Below are positions 5,463 through 11,489 of a DNA stretch of 15,975 bases, one piece after another. The first letter of the stretch is position 1. The number at the start of each line of letters is the position of its first letter. The stretch is from contig DGTW01000059.1 of NCBI GenBank assembly GCA_002393835.1, forward strand, positions 1-15,975, written 5' to 3'. The DNA comes from Treponema sp. UBA4326 (GTDB lineage: Bacteria > Spirochaetota > Spirochaetia > Treponematales > Treponemataceae). Under the pieces are notes generated by a model. The model was not told the DNA's origin. It searched no databases and saw nothing but the letters and a program-made list of their open reading frames with translations. The translations under genes were made by a program, and so were the position numbers.

Positions 5463-5960
5463 ATGAAAGTAGCGATTTTTTTCGGTTCAAAATCAGACAC
5501 AGAGACAATGAAAAAGGCAGCCGATGTTCTCAAAGAGTTCGGCGTTGATTATAAGGCTTACATCCTTTCGGCTCACCGGGCCGGTGCTCTCCTCCACGAG
5601 ACTGTCAAAAAGGTGGAGCAGGACGGATGCGAAGTGATTATTGCGGGTGCAGGCCTTGCAGCGGCTCTTCCTGGCGTAATTGCAGGAGCCACGACTCTTC
5701 CTGTAATCGGCGTTCCCCTGGAGTGCATCAATCCTGGAAAATCAAACGGTTTGGGCGGTATGGACGCTCTCCTTTCTATCGTTCAAATGCCTCCTCAGAT
5801 TCCTGTCGCCACTGTTGGAATCAATTCCTCAAAAAATGCGGCCTATCTTGCAGTTCAGATTCTTTCCATTAAGTATCCTGAACTCAAAGAAAAACTCCAG
5901 GCTTTCCGCAAAAAACTTGCTGATGATGCCGCATCATCAGGACTTGATGTGGAATTGTAA
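5463..5960 (+). CDS. purE: 5-(carboxyamino)imidazole ribonucleotide mutase / AIR carboxylase
   Basis: Seen: 165 aa, normal PurE length. Motifs in order: FFGSKSDTETM (phosphate and base binding), ILSAHRAG with the catalytic His38, IIAGAGLAAALPGV, LPVIGVPLE, GMDALLSIVQMP and PVATVGINSSKNAAYLAVQIL. Known: PurE octamers make CAIR, either from N5-CAIR (class I, with PurK) or directly from CO2 (class II, as in T. denticola). Most of the chain looks class I (SAHR, LLSIVQMP, PVATV). However, the class I stretch GAGGAAHLPG reads GAGLAAALPG here, so the conserved histidine is Ala68, as in class II enzymes. No purK is in the window. The gene precedes an Rpn nuclease gene and lies 4.3 kb from purM. Confidence 0.93.
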   Translation: MKVAIFFGSKSDTETMKKAADVLKEFGVDYKAYILSAHRAGALLHETVKKVEQDGCEVIIAGAGLAAALPGVIAGATTLPVIGVPLECINPGKSNGLGGMDALLSIVQMPPQIPVATVGINSSKNAAYLAVQILSIKYPELKEKLQAFRKKLADDAASSGLDVEL

Positions 5961-5973
5961 AGAGTTTTCTGAA

Positions 5974-6010
5974 AATTCCTAAATATAACAAAAAATTATA
6001 TTTAGAAGTT
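5974..6010. repeat. AT-rich inverted repeat between purE and the Rpn gene
   Basis: CTAAATATAA (5979-5988) and TTATATTTAG (5996-6005) are perfect 10-bp arms around CAAAAAA, extendable to 15 bp with one G-U and one mismatch. There is no T-run, so it is a weak terminator at best; it may be a protein site or element boundary. Confidence 0.5.
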
Positions 6011-6069
6011 GCCGAAAATCGGTTTTTAAAGCGAATAAATAGGCAGAACGAAAAAAAGGAGTTTTGCCT

Positions 6070-7194
6070 ATGAAATCAAAAGAATTCAGAGTCCTCAATC
6101 CTCGCCTTGATGTAAATTTCAAGGCGATTTTTACGCAAAATACCAGAGACTCTCGTGATGCTCTCAAGTCCTTCCTAACCGCCGCTATAGGCCGCAAAAT
6201 TAAAAAAGTAAGCGTCATTGAAAACGAGAATCCCAAACAGTTTGACTTGCAGCGTGGTATCAGCTATGACATCAATTGCGTTTTTGAGGATGAAACCTGT
6301 GCCCAAATAGAAATGCAGGGCTTTGAGAAAGCCTATGATTACGGAAAAAGGGCTGAATATTATGTTTCCAGGCTCGTGAGTTCTGCTGTAGAGACCGGGG
6401 ATGACTGGAATGTCGTCCCTGAGGCATATCAGATTTCCGTCCTGAATTTTTGTTATGATAAATCCAACGATAAGCCTTTCCATCATTATATCATGGCGGA
6501 TGAAAAAGACGGGGCTAAGCTTGCTGGCATACTGAATGTGATTTTTATGGAACTTCCTAAAATTCCTGAAATAAATAATTTAAGCGAGCTCAAAAACTTG
6601 CCAAGCCTGGTCAAATGGTGTAAATTTTTGCAGGAAGCAGATAATCCTGATAAGGAAGATCTGATAAATGCTCTGTCCAAAAGCGAGGAGGGAATTATGA
6701 AAGCAGAATCAACCCTAAAAGGAATCAGTATGGATCGCTGGAGATGGATTATACAGGGACAGATTGAAGGAATCGAGCGTGACAGAATAACTGAGCTTAA
6801 CGCCCGCAAGCGAGAAGACGAAAAGCGACGGATTGAGGACGAGAAGCGAGCAAAGGAAGACGAGAAGCGGCGGATTGAAGACGAGAAGCGAGCAAAGGAA
6901 GACGAAAAGCGACGGATTGAGGACGAAAAACGAGCAGAGGAAGACGAAAGGCGCAGGCAGGAAGACGAAAGACGCAAACAAGAAGAAGAAAAGCTCCGGC
7001 AGCAAAAAGAAGAACTGATGCAGCTAGAAGAAGAAATAATGCAGAAAAAAGCCTTCCTTCACGACAGGGAAAAAAAGCTTGCCGCCTCCGTGCAGAAATT
7101 AGTGAAAATGGGGCTTAGCCCGGAACAAATCTCGGATGCTCTTTCATTACCCATAGATGATGTGCATAACCTAAGATTATCGGCAGAAACCTAA
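6070..7194 (+). CDS. Rpn/PD-(D/E)XK nuclease family protein with coiled-coil repeat
   Basis: Seen: 374 aa. The N-terminal part has the Rpn/PDDEXK_2 pattern: RLDVNFKAIF, ISYDINCVFEDETCAQIEMQ (acidic Asp67, Glu81 and Gln83 of the D...ExQ site) and KRAEYYVSRLV. A helical middle follows. Residues 250-305 form a charged coiled coil built from DEKRRIEDEKRAKE units encoded by three 42-bp DNA repeats and two 21-bp half units. The C-terminal part has a helix-turn-helix-like end (VQKMGLSPEQISDALSL-type). Known: family members are often called putative transposases, but E. coli Rpn proteins are DNA endonucleases that promote RecA-independent recombination. Start: AAGGAG 8 nt before the ATG; an upstream in-frame TTG (6064) is less suitable. 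No terminal inverted repeats or target duplications were found, so a complete mobile element is not supported. Confidence 0.85.
   Translation: MKSKEFRVLNPRLDVNFKAIFTQNTRDSRDALKSFLTAAIGRKIKKVSVIENENPKQFDLQRGISYDINCVFEDETCAQIEMQGFEKAYDYGKRAEYYVSRLVSSAVETGDDWNVVPEAYQISVLNFCYDKSNDKPFHHYIMADEKDGAKLAGILNVIFMELPKIPEINNLSELKNLPSLVKWCKFLQEADNPDKEDLINALSKSEEGIMKAESTLKGISMDRWRWIIQGQIEGIERDRITELNARKREDEKRRIEDEKRAKEDEKRRIEDEKRAKEDEKRRIEDEKRAEEDERRRQEDERRKQEEEKLRQQKEELMQLEEEIMQKKAFLHDREKKLAASVQKLVKMGLSPEQISDALSLPIDDVHNLRLSAET
6817..6984 (+). repeat. 42-bp tandem repeat inside the Rpn gene
   Basis: Units lie at 6817-6858, 6859-6900 and 6901-6942, about 3 differences between units. They are followed by two 21-bp half units (6943-6963, 6964-6984). 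The period is a multiple of 3 and of 7 codons, so gain or loss of a unit keeps the frame and the heptad register. Confidence 0.9.
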
Positions 7195-7212
7195 AATAAA
7201 TTTAATATTTTC

Positions 7213-7240
7213 TCAGAAAAAACTAGCTTTTTTTTTCTGA
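7213..7240 (+). terminator. Possible weak terminator after the Rpn gene
   Basis: TCAGAAAAAA (7213-7222) can pair with TTTTTTCTGA (7231-7240) across an 8-nt loop. The stem is almost all A-T and the T-run lies in the stem, so strength is doubtful. Confidence 0.35.
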
Positions 7241-7264
7241 TTGTGTTACAGTTTTTTTTAAGGT

Positions 7265-7282
7265 GTTCGCCGTATGGCGAAC
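7265..7282 (+). other. 5' leader hairpin of the lipoprotein gene
   Basis: GTTCGCC (7265-7271) and GGCGAAC (7276-7282) form a perfect 7-bp stem with a GTAT loop. It lies 23 nt before the ribosome site GAGGG (7305-7309). It could stabilise the leader or bind a regulator. The in-frame ATG within it (7274) has no ribosome site. Confidence 0.5.
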
Positions 7283-7295
7283 CAAAACACTATTA

Positions 7296-7316
7296 AATTT
7301 AAACGAGGGATTAAAA
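7296..7316 (+). repeat. 21-bp exact repeat, copy 1 (contains the lipoprotein ribosome site)
   Basis: A 21-bp sequence containing TTTAAACGAGGGATTAAA is repeated exactly, inverted, at 10127-10147. Here it covers the leader, the GAGGG ribosome site and the A of the start codon. Confidence 0.8.
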
Positions 7317-8182
7317 TGATGAAAATTTCTAAACTCCTTAAAGTTGGTGCATTCGCACTTTTGGCGGCTTCTTTGTGCTTTGTTTCTTGTAAAAAAGAAG
7401 AAGATGAGGAAAATGCAATCAGCGGTGATAACATCAGTATGACACACGATGGAACGTCAGGAAACTATTATCGTGCATTTTCAACCACTTCTACAAAGCA
7501 TTACAGTGCAACTGCAAAGATCACAATTAACAATGCAGATACTGTGAAAAACAGTGATAATAGTGCTAATTGCGCTTTAGGATATGTTTTCGGTTTGCAG
7601 GAAGTTGAAGTAAAGGCTGGAACGGAATTGAAAAAAAAGGATGGTAGTACTTATACTGTTACTACAGCCGGACTTAAAACTGAGGCTGGAGCTACTCCAA
7701 AGTTTTATACATTCGGACTTGTTGGTATCCGTTATAACAAATCTGGTACAGCTCAAAGATATGTTTCTTGGTGTGAAAATGTTCCAAGTAGTGTCTTTAA
7801 TTACAACAATGAAACTGCTTTTTATACAACGCTTTATGCAGGTTCTACAGCTGTATCTGATATAGGTTATGAGAGACAGATTATTCCGACTTCAGGCTTT
7901 TGGGATGATTTTTCAGCAACTCTTACTGATGCGAAAGCATTGAGCGTAACTGTAAAATCTATTGCCAATAATGATGGCTCTTATACGATCCAATTTCTTG
8001 ACGCAGCTGGTACAACATCTATCGCTTCTGAACAGACAGTTCCTGCATTTGTTACAGAATTGACTGAACAAACACAGCTTAAACTCGGTCGCTACACAAC
8101 AGTTTACAATGGTGAGACTGCTTCGGGTGTTATCAAACTTGAAGATGTTTCTGGTGCTGCTGTCGTCTTTGAAGAAGAGTAG
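7316..8182 (+). CDS. Secreted lipoprotein of unknown function
   Basis: Seen: 288 aa from ATG 7316 (or 286 or so from the next ATG at 7319). GAGGG lies 6 nt upstream. The signal peptide MMKISKLLKVGAFALLAASLCFVSC ends in a spirochete-type lipobox, with lipidated Cys followed by KKEEDEEN, a charged tether. The mature chain is Ser/Thr/Asn/Gly-rich with many beta-prone segments (HYSATAKITI, FYTFGLVGIRYN, LSVTVKSIANNDGSYTIQFLD, KLGRYTTVYNGETASGVIKLED) and only one further cysteine (SWCENV). No catalytic motif is apparent and I do not recognise the family. An all-beta ligand-binding or adhesin-like fold at the cell surface or periplasm is a guess. The frame extends upstream to 7274, but that start has no ribosome site. 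It ends at a good terminator at 8214-8244. Confidence 0.75.
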   Translation: MMKISKLLKVGAFALLAASLCFVSCKKEEDEENAISGDNISMTHDGTSGNYYRAFSTTSTKHYSATAKITINNADTVKNSDNSANCALGYVFGLQEVEVKAGTELKKKDGSTYTVTTAGLKTEAGATPKFYTFGLVGIRYNKSGTAQRYVSWCENVPSSVFNYNNETAFYTTLYAGSTAVSDIGYERQIIPTSGFWDDFSATLTDAKALSVTVKSIANNDGSYTIQFLDAAGTTSIASEQTVPAFVTELTEQTQLKLGRYTTVYNGETASGVIKLEDVSGAAVVFEEE

Positions 8183-8213
8183 TTTATAGTCAAAATCTAA
8201 TTTTATTTTTTAG

Positions 8214-8244
8214 GCAGAGGGGCTGTTCGCTTCTCTGCTTTTTT
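8214..8244 (+). terminator. Terminator after the lipoprotein gene
   Basis: GCAGAGGGG (8214-8222) pairs with CTTCTCTGC (8230-8238) over 9 bp (two G-U), loop 7 nt, followed by six T (8239-8244). Confidence 0.85.
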
Positions 8245-8245
8245 A

Positions 8246-8290
8246 TGAAAAAAATAAAAAAATGACCTGAGATTTTAAACTCTCAGGCCA
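8246..8290 (-). terminator. Terminator after the 93-aa gene (minus strand)
   Basis: Minus strand: TGGCCTGAGA (8290-8281) pairs with TCTCAGGTCA (8272-8263), 10 bp with one G-U and an 8-nt loop, followed by a long T-rich run (8262-8246). It sits tail to tail with the lipoprotein terminator. Confidence 0.87.
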
Positions 8291-8311
8291 TGCATTCCTT
8301 AAAAACTCGGA

Positions 8312-8593
8312 TTATTTCGCATCAGGATTATAACCATCAACAATATTTTTTGCTTTTTCAGCGGCTTTATCAATTCCATTTTTTACCGCTTCTTCGGTAG
8401 ACTTCACCGTGTCGTTGACCGTATCTTTCGCAGAATCTTTCACGGCCTCTGCCGAATCCTTGACAGCTTCTTTTACAGCCTCAGTTGATTCTTTTGCTGT
8501 TTCCTCAACATCTTTTTTGCCAGATGCGAAAAGTCCGCTTGCACAAATGAGTGCAAAAGCTGAAACAAATGCGATTTTCTTAATCTTTTTCAT
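8312..8593 (-). CDS. Small exported amphipathic-helix protein
   Basis: Seen: 93 aa. The signal peptide MKKIKKIAFVSAFALICASGLFA (cleavage before SGKKD) is followed by about 65 residues of near-repetitive helix: EAVKEAVKDSAEAVKDSAKD, TVNDTVKSTEEAVKNGIDK, AAEKAKNIVDGYN. The roughly 11-residue A-V-K-(D/E)-S/T spacing resembles the amphipathic repeats of LEA-like and apolipoprotein-like helices. Cys17 lies within the signal region without a standard lipobox, so ordinary signal peptidase cleavage is likelier. Start: AGGAG 6-7 nt upstream. Inference: a periplasmic or envelope-associated stress or spacer protein; function unknown. It has its own terminator (8246-8290) and stands alone between the convergent lipoprotein gene and the upstream omptin gene. 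Confidence 0.75.
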   Translation of the reverse strand: MKKIKKIAFVSAFALICASGLFASGKKDVEETAKESTEAVKEAVKDSAEAVKDSAKDTVNDTVKSTEEAVKNGIDKAAEKAKNIVDGYNPDAK

Positions 8594-8886
8594 AGAATAC
8601 TCCTTATTCAGCGTGATGATGTTAAAAGCAACGCCTTTATAATTGAAACATCATTTCGCATAAATAGTTAAAAGTTATTTCAATAATTATAACAAAAAGA
8701 GCAAGAATTTCAATATTTCAAATCTATTTCGCCTCTTATTTTCAAATTTGGGGAACCAGTTTTTTCTAATTTCAGTGAAATCATCTTTCATGCTTACAGG
8801 CGCATCAATCGCAAATACCAGTTCTGTTTTTTCCTTCAATTTGCCAGAAAGCGGAATTCAGAAAAAAACTGCTGCCCTTAAATAAT
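8594..8886. other. AT-rich intergenic stretch with a possible decayed gene fragment
   Basis: 293 bp between two minus-strand genes. On the minus strand a stop-free frame of 57 codons (8857 down to a TAA at 8687) reads IPLSGKLKEKTELVFAIDAP and continues SMKDDFTEIRKNWFPKFENK. It looks coding in composition but has no start with a ribosome site. It may be the tail of a lost gene. The promoter of the 93-aa gene must lie in the right-hand portion upstream of 8593, but I cannot fix it. Confidence 0.3.
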
Positions 8887-9873
8887 TTAACCACTGACTT
8901 TTATTCTGCAGCCCAGGCGGATTGTTCCTGACTGACTTCCGCCTCCGGTCGCTTGAAATTTGTTTTCCGTCCAGCCTTCATATAATTCACCCTTTATGTC
9001 GCCTACGATTAGAAGACTTCCGTTCAGAGTCAAATCAAAATATTCAGAAATTTCGTATGACAGACTGAGACCGAGCTTATAGCTTGTGAAGTAGTCTTCC
9101 TGAATTTCATGAAAAATATTGTCGTCTCCGGCCGTGTGGTGTCTGTCTTCAGCTGAAAGGTAGGTGAATGGACTTATAAGGAAGGAAAGGCCCGCTTGAA
9201 AGCGTCTGAAACGAAAAGCGAGGGAGAGTCCGGTCCACAAATATAGGCTGTGACGGTAATAATCAATTCCGGCAAGTTTCCGAGTCTTGCCTGTCTCTGG
9301 ATTTACAGATGGAAAATGAGCGGCTTCATCTTCATACCACCAGTGATTTTTTCCGTCAAATGAGTAATCAGAATGACCGTACCATCCTTCTGCTCCTTTT
9401 TCCCGGTGAAAAGAATCAAAGGAATACTGAACCTGAGCCTCAGGGGAAAGTGAAAGGCCTGTAACAGGCTCAAAGTCATAGGAGAAAGAAAAAAATGAAT
9501 CAAAATTTCTGTCTGCGTAATTTGTTCCCACAGAATAAGTTGTCTTCATTGAATAATCAGAGTAGTTCAGCCAGTCTGAATCCCGCATTTCACCGCTTGA
9601 AGTTGGAATCGACATTTCAAATCCTGATTTTAAATGAAATTTTCCGTAGCTTCCGTCAATATTCAGGCCGCACATCCATACTTTTCTCTCCCATTCCAAA
9701 AGACTGATTTTCTTGCTTGTCTCCTGTGAATGATAAATCGATTCGTTTAAAACTCCGGCTGAATAAGAAAAAGTCGGTTCGATGCTCAAGTGAAGATTCT
9801 CAGAGTGAAAAAGTTGCGCAGAAAGTGAAAAGGGAAAGAGAATCAGGACTAGGACGAGTAGCTTGCTTTTCAT
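8887..9873 (-). CDS. Omptin-family outer membrane protease
   Basis: Seen: 328 aa from ATG 9873. The signal peptide MKSKLLVLVLILFPFSLSA is followed by a beta-barrel chain that parallels OmpT: SLLEWERKVWMCGLNIDGSY (compare SLLDW...), GEMRDSDWLNYSDYS with the catalytic Asp98/Asp100 pair (OmpT DQDWMDSS), HFPSVNPETGKTRKLAGIDY, then RFRRFQAGLSFLISPFTYLS and AEDRHHT with the Asp243/His245 dyad (OmpT DNDEHY). Known: omptins are 10-strand barrels cleaving peptides at the cell surface with an Asp/Asp plus Asp/His site. Length exceeds OmpT slightly because of longer loops. Oddity: the chain ends GCRIKVSG with no terminal aromatic residue. Start: frame is open to 9927, but the signal peptide begins at 9873; TATAAT lies 10 nt upstream and there is no Shine-Dalgarno. 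Confidence 0.85.
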   Translation of the reverse strand: MKSKLLVLVLILFPFSLSAQLFHSENLHLSIEPTFSYSAGVLNESIYHSQETSKKISLLEWERKVWMCGLNIDGSYGKFHLKSGFEMSIPTSSGEMRDSDWLNYSDYSMKTTYSVGTNYADRNFDSFFSFSYDFEPVTGLSLSPEAQVQYSFDSFHREKGAEGWYGHSDYSFDGKNHWWYEDEAAHFPSVNPETGKTRKLAGIDYYRHSLYLWTGLSLAFRFRRFQAGLSFLISPFTYLSAEDRHHTAGDDNIFHEIQEDYFTSYKLGLSLSYEISEYFDLTLNGSLLIVGDIKGELYEGWTENKFQATGGGSQSGTIRLGCRIKVSG

Positions 9874-9883
9874 GTAAGAAAAA

Positions 9884-9889
9884 ATTATA
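9884..9889 (-). promoter_or_regulatory. -10 element close to the omptin start
   Basis: Minus-strand TATAAT at 9884-9889, 10 nt before ATG. The expected leader is at most about 4 nt, and no ribosome site is present. Confidence 0.45.
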
Positions 9890-9925
9890 ACGCAAATGAA
9901 ACATGAATTGAAGACAAAAATCTCC

Positions 9926-9959
9926 AAAAAAACACAGAAGCCTGAACGACTCCTGTGTT
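9926..9959 (-). terminator. Minus-strand terminator
   Basis: Minus strand: AACACAGGAG pairs with CTTCTGTGTT (10 bp, one G-U), 9-nt loop, followed by a T-run (9930-9926). It would end a transcript coming from 10002-10211, which is the best hint that a minus-strand unit exists there. Confidence 0.7.
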
Positions 9960-10001
9960 CCTCCTGTCCTGAGACATGTATGAGCGAAATAGTGTTTATG
10001 T

Positions 10002-10211
10002 CTACTTTTCGACTACTTCGTCAGCTGAGTATGTGTCAAGATATTTCCATGAGCCTGATGCCTTGCTATTTTCATAAACATTTGCATAGCATGCCATATA
10101 ATTCTCTGGAATTTTGGTACTGCCTGTTTTAATCCCTCGTTTAAATTGATGATAGAATTTTTTATCGTAAAATTTGATGTGAAAATCCTCCTGCCTCAAA
10201 GAGCACATCAT
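10002..10211 (-). CDS. Doubtful small ORF or gene remnant
   Basis: 69 codons on the minus strand from ATG 10211. The product contains FHIKFYDKKFYHQFKRGIK and ENYMACYANVYENSKASGSW, ending DEVVEK. It has no signal peptide or recognised family. A strong AGGAGG occurs inside the frame about 9 nt before an ATC (HIKF), as if an original start codon had mutated. It shares an exact 21-bp block with the lipoprotein leader, in the same reading frame (FKRGIK). A terminator lies 43 nt downstream. It could be a true small protein, but a rearranged or decayed gene is likelier. The rest of 9928-10294 holds only this and the purM promoter. Confidence 0.3.
   Translation of the reverse strand: MMCSLRQEDFHIKFYDKKFYHQFKRGIKTGSTKIPENYMACYANVYENSKASGSWKYLDTYSADEVVEK
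10127..10147 (-). repeat. 21-bp exact repeat, copy 2
   Basis: Inverted exact copy of 7296-7316, lying within the doubtful ORF 10002-10211; here GAGGG is not followed by an ATG. Confidence 0.8.
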
Positions 10212-10229
10212 CCTCTTCTCTCGTAACTG

Positions 10230-10258
10230 ATGACTAAACTCGTAGAATTCACTATAAT
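10230..10258 (+). promoter_or_regulatory. purM promoter
   Basis: ATGACT (10230-10235), 17-bp spacer, perfect TATAAT (10253-10258). The leader is about 30 nt and contains GGAG (10285-10288), 6 nt before the ATG. Confidence 0.65.
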
Positions 10259-10294
10259 TCTGCTATTACAAATTAATTCCTTTTGGAGCAAATT

Positions 10295-11386
10295 ATGGCT
10301 GTCAATTACAAAGATTCTGGTGTTGATGTTGAAGAAGGCTACAATGCCGTCAACGAATACAAAGTTCATGCAAAACGCACCCGCATTCCTGGTCTTCTCA
10401 CCGACTTGGGAAGTTTCAACGGAATGTTTGAGGTTCCAAAGGGAATCAAAAATCCTGTAATGGTTTCAGGTACAGACGGTGTTGGTACAAAACTTGAAAT
10501 CGCTTTTCAGCTCAAAAAATATGATACTGTCGGCATAGACTGCGTTGCCATGAGCGTAAACGACATTCTCTGCTCTGGCGTTCAGACTTCTTTCTTCCTT
10601 GACTATGTTGCCTGCGGTAAACTCGACGCTAAAGTTGCCGGCCAGCTTGTAAAGGGAATTGCTGACGGCTGTGTTGACACCGGTTGTGCCCTGCTTGGCG
10701 GTGAGACTGCCGAAATGCCAGGTTTCTACGATGAAGGAAAATATGACCTCGCTGGTTTTGGCGTTGGTGTGGGCGACAAAGAAAAAATGATTACCGGCGA
10801 AAAAATCGAGGCTGGTGATGTTCTCATCGGTCTTTCTTCGACCGGCTGTCACTCAAACGGCTATTCACTTGTCCGAAAACTTGTAAAGGATTTCAACGAG
10901 CCTTTTGCCGGAAAAACAATCGGTGAAGTTCTGCTCACTCCGACCCGCATTTATGTCCGCCCTGTAATCGATGTGCTTTCTGTATTCGGTGAGAGCGTTC
11001 ACGGCATGGTTCATATTACTGGCGGCGGCTTCTACGAGAATGTTCCCCGCATGTACGCAAAAGGCAAGAACCTCGTTTCTGTCATCAAAAAGGATTCCTG
11101 GGAAAAACCTGCAATTTTCGATGAGTTGATTCGCCGTGGTGCTGATTCAGAAGGTGTCTGGGGCACATTCAACATGGGAATCGGCTTTATCCTTGCTGTA
11201 AAGGCTTCTGATGCCGACGCAATCATTGCCCGCTTTAACGAAAAAGCCGCAAGCTTCGAGACAGAACCTTACAAAAAGGCAGGAGCCGCTCCTCTCAAGG
11301 CATACAAAATCGGTCACGTTGAGGCCGCAACAAAAGATTTGGGCGACGACCTCAAGGGCAGCCACGAAGCTACAAAACTTATCTAG
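10295..11386 (+). CDS. purM: Phosphoribosylformylglycinamidine cyclo-ligase (AIR synthetase)
   Basis: Seen: 363 aa from ATG 10295, starting MAVNYKDSGVDVEEGYNAV as in most PurM. Motifs in order: MVSGTDGVGTKLEIAF, DCVAMSVNDILCSGVQTSFF, GCALLGGETAEMPGFY, YDLAGFGVGVGDKEKM, LIGLSSTGCHSNGYSLVRK, HITGGGFYENVPRM and GVWGTFNMGIGFIL. Together these are the two-domain PurM/PurL-type ATP-binding fold. Known: the enzyme converts FGAM plus ATP to AIR in purine synthesis; AIR is the substrate of PurE, also present here. Start: the frame could begin at TTG 10283, but that would put GGAG inside the coding region. ATG 10295 has GGAG at the right distance and matches the family N terminus. A long imperfect hairpin (11407-11450) follows. 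Confidence 0.96.
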   Translation: MAVNYKDSGVDVEEGYNAVNEYKVHAKRTRIPGLLTDLGSFNGMFEVPKGIKNPVMVSGTDGVGTKLEIAFQLKKYDTVGIDCVAMSVNDILCSGVQTSFFLDYVACGKLDAKVAGQLVKGIADGCVDTGCALLGGETAEMPGFYDEGKYDLAGFGVGVGDKEKMITGEKIEAGDVLIGLSSTGCHSNGYSLVRKLVKDFNEPFAGKTIGEVLLTPTRIYVRPVIDVLSVFGESVHGMVHITGGGFYENVPRMYAKGKNLVSVIKKDSWEKPAIFDELIRRGADSEGVWGTFNMGIGFILAVKASDADAIIARFNEKAASFETEPYKKAGAAPLKAYKIGHVEAATKDLGDDLKGSHEATKLI

Positions 11387-11406
11387 AAAATACGCAAAAA
11401 TCTTAT

Positions 11407-11450
11407 CCCTGGCGAAAGAGGTTCCTGTTATGGAGCCTCCTTTGCCAAGG
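11407..11450 (+). repeat. Long imperfect hairpin between purM and the cyclase-like gene
   Basis: The arms 11407-11425 and 11432-11450 pair over 19 positions (15 Watson-Crick, 2 G-U, 2 A-C mismatches) around the loop TGTTAT. No T-run follows, so it is not a standard terminator. It may protect the purM mRNA 3' end or attenuate read-through into the next gene. Confidence 0.65.
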
Positions 11451-11489
11451 TAAACTGTGCCTGAATTTATTCCGAAAATTTAGCTAATC

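Noticed and set aside
6486..7005. Ser/Arg-rich and Phe/Leu-rich minus-strand frames over the Rpn repeat
   Set aside because: They are shadows of the charged coiled-coil coding repeat on the other strand, with no ribosome sites.
6070..7194. Complete insertion sequence around the Rpn gene
   Set aside because: The 10-bp inverted repeat upstream (5979-6005) is a local hairpin with no partner downstream, and no target duplication is visible. Rpn homologs are not proven transposases.
7274..7315. Upstream ATG 7274 as lipoprotein start
   Set aside because: It sits in a hairpin without a ribosome site and would add a charged segment before the signal peptide; ATG 7316 follows GAGGG.
10283..10297. 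TTG start for purM at 10283
   Set aside because: It would place the GGAG ribosome site inside the gene; ATG 10295 has correct spacing and the conserved family N terminus.
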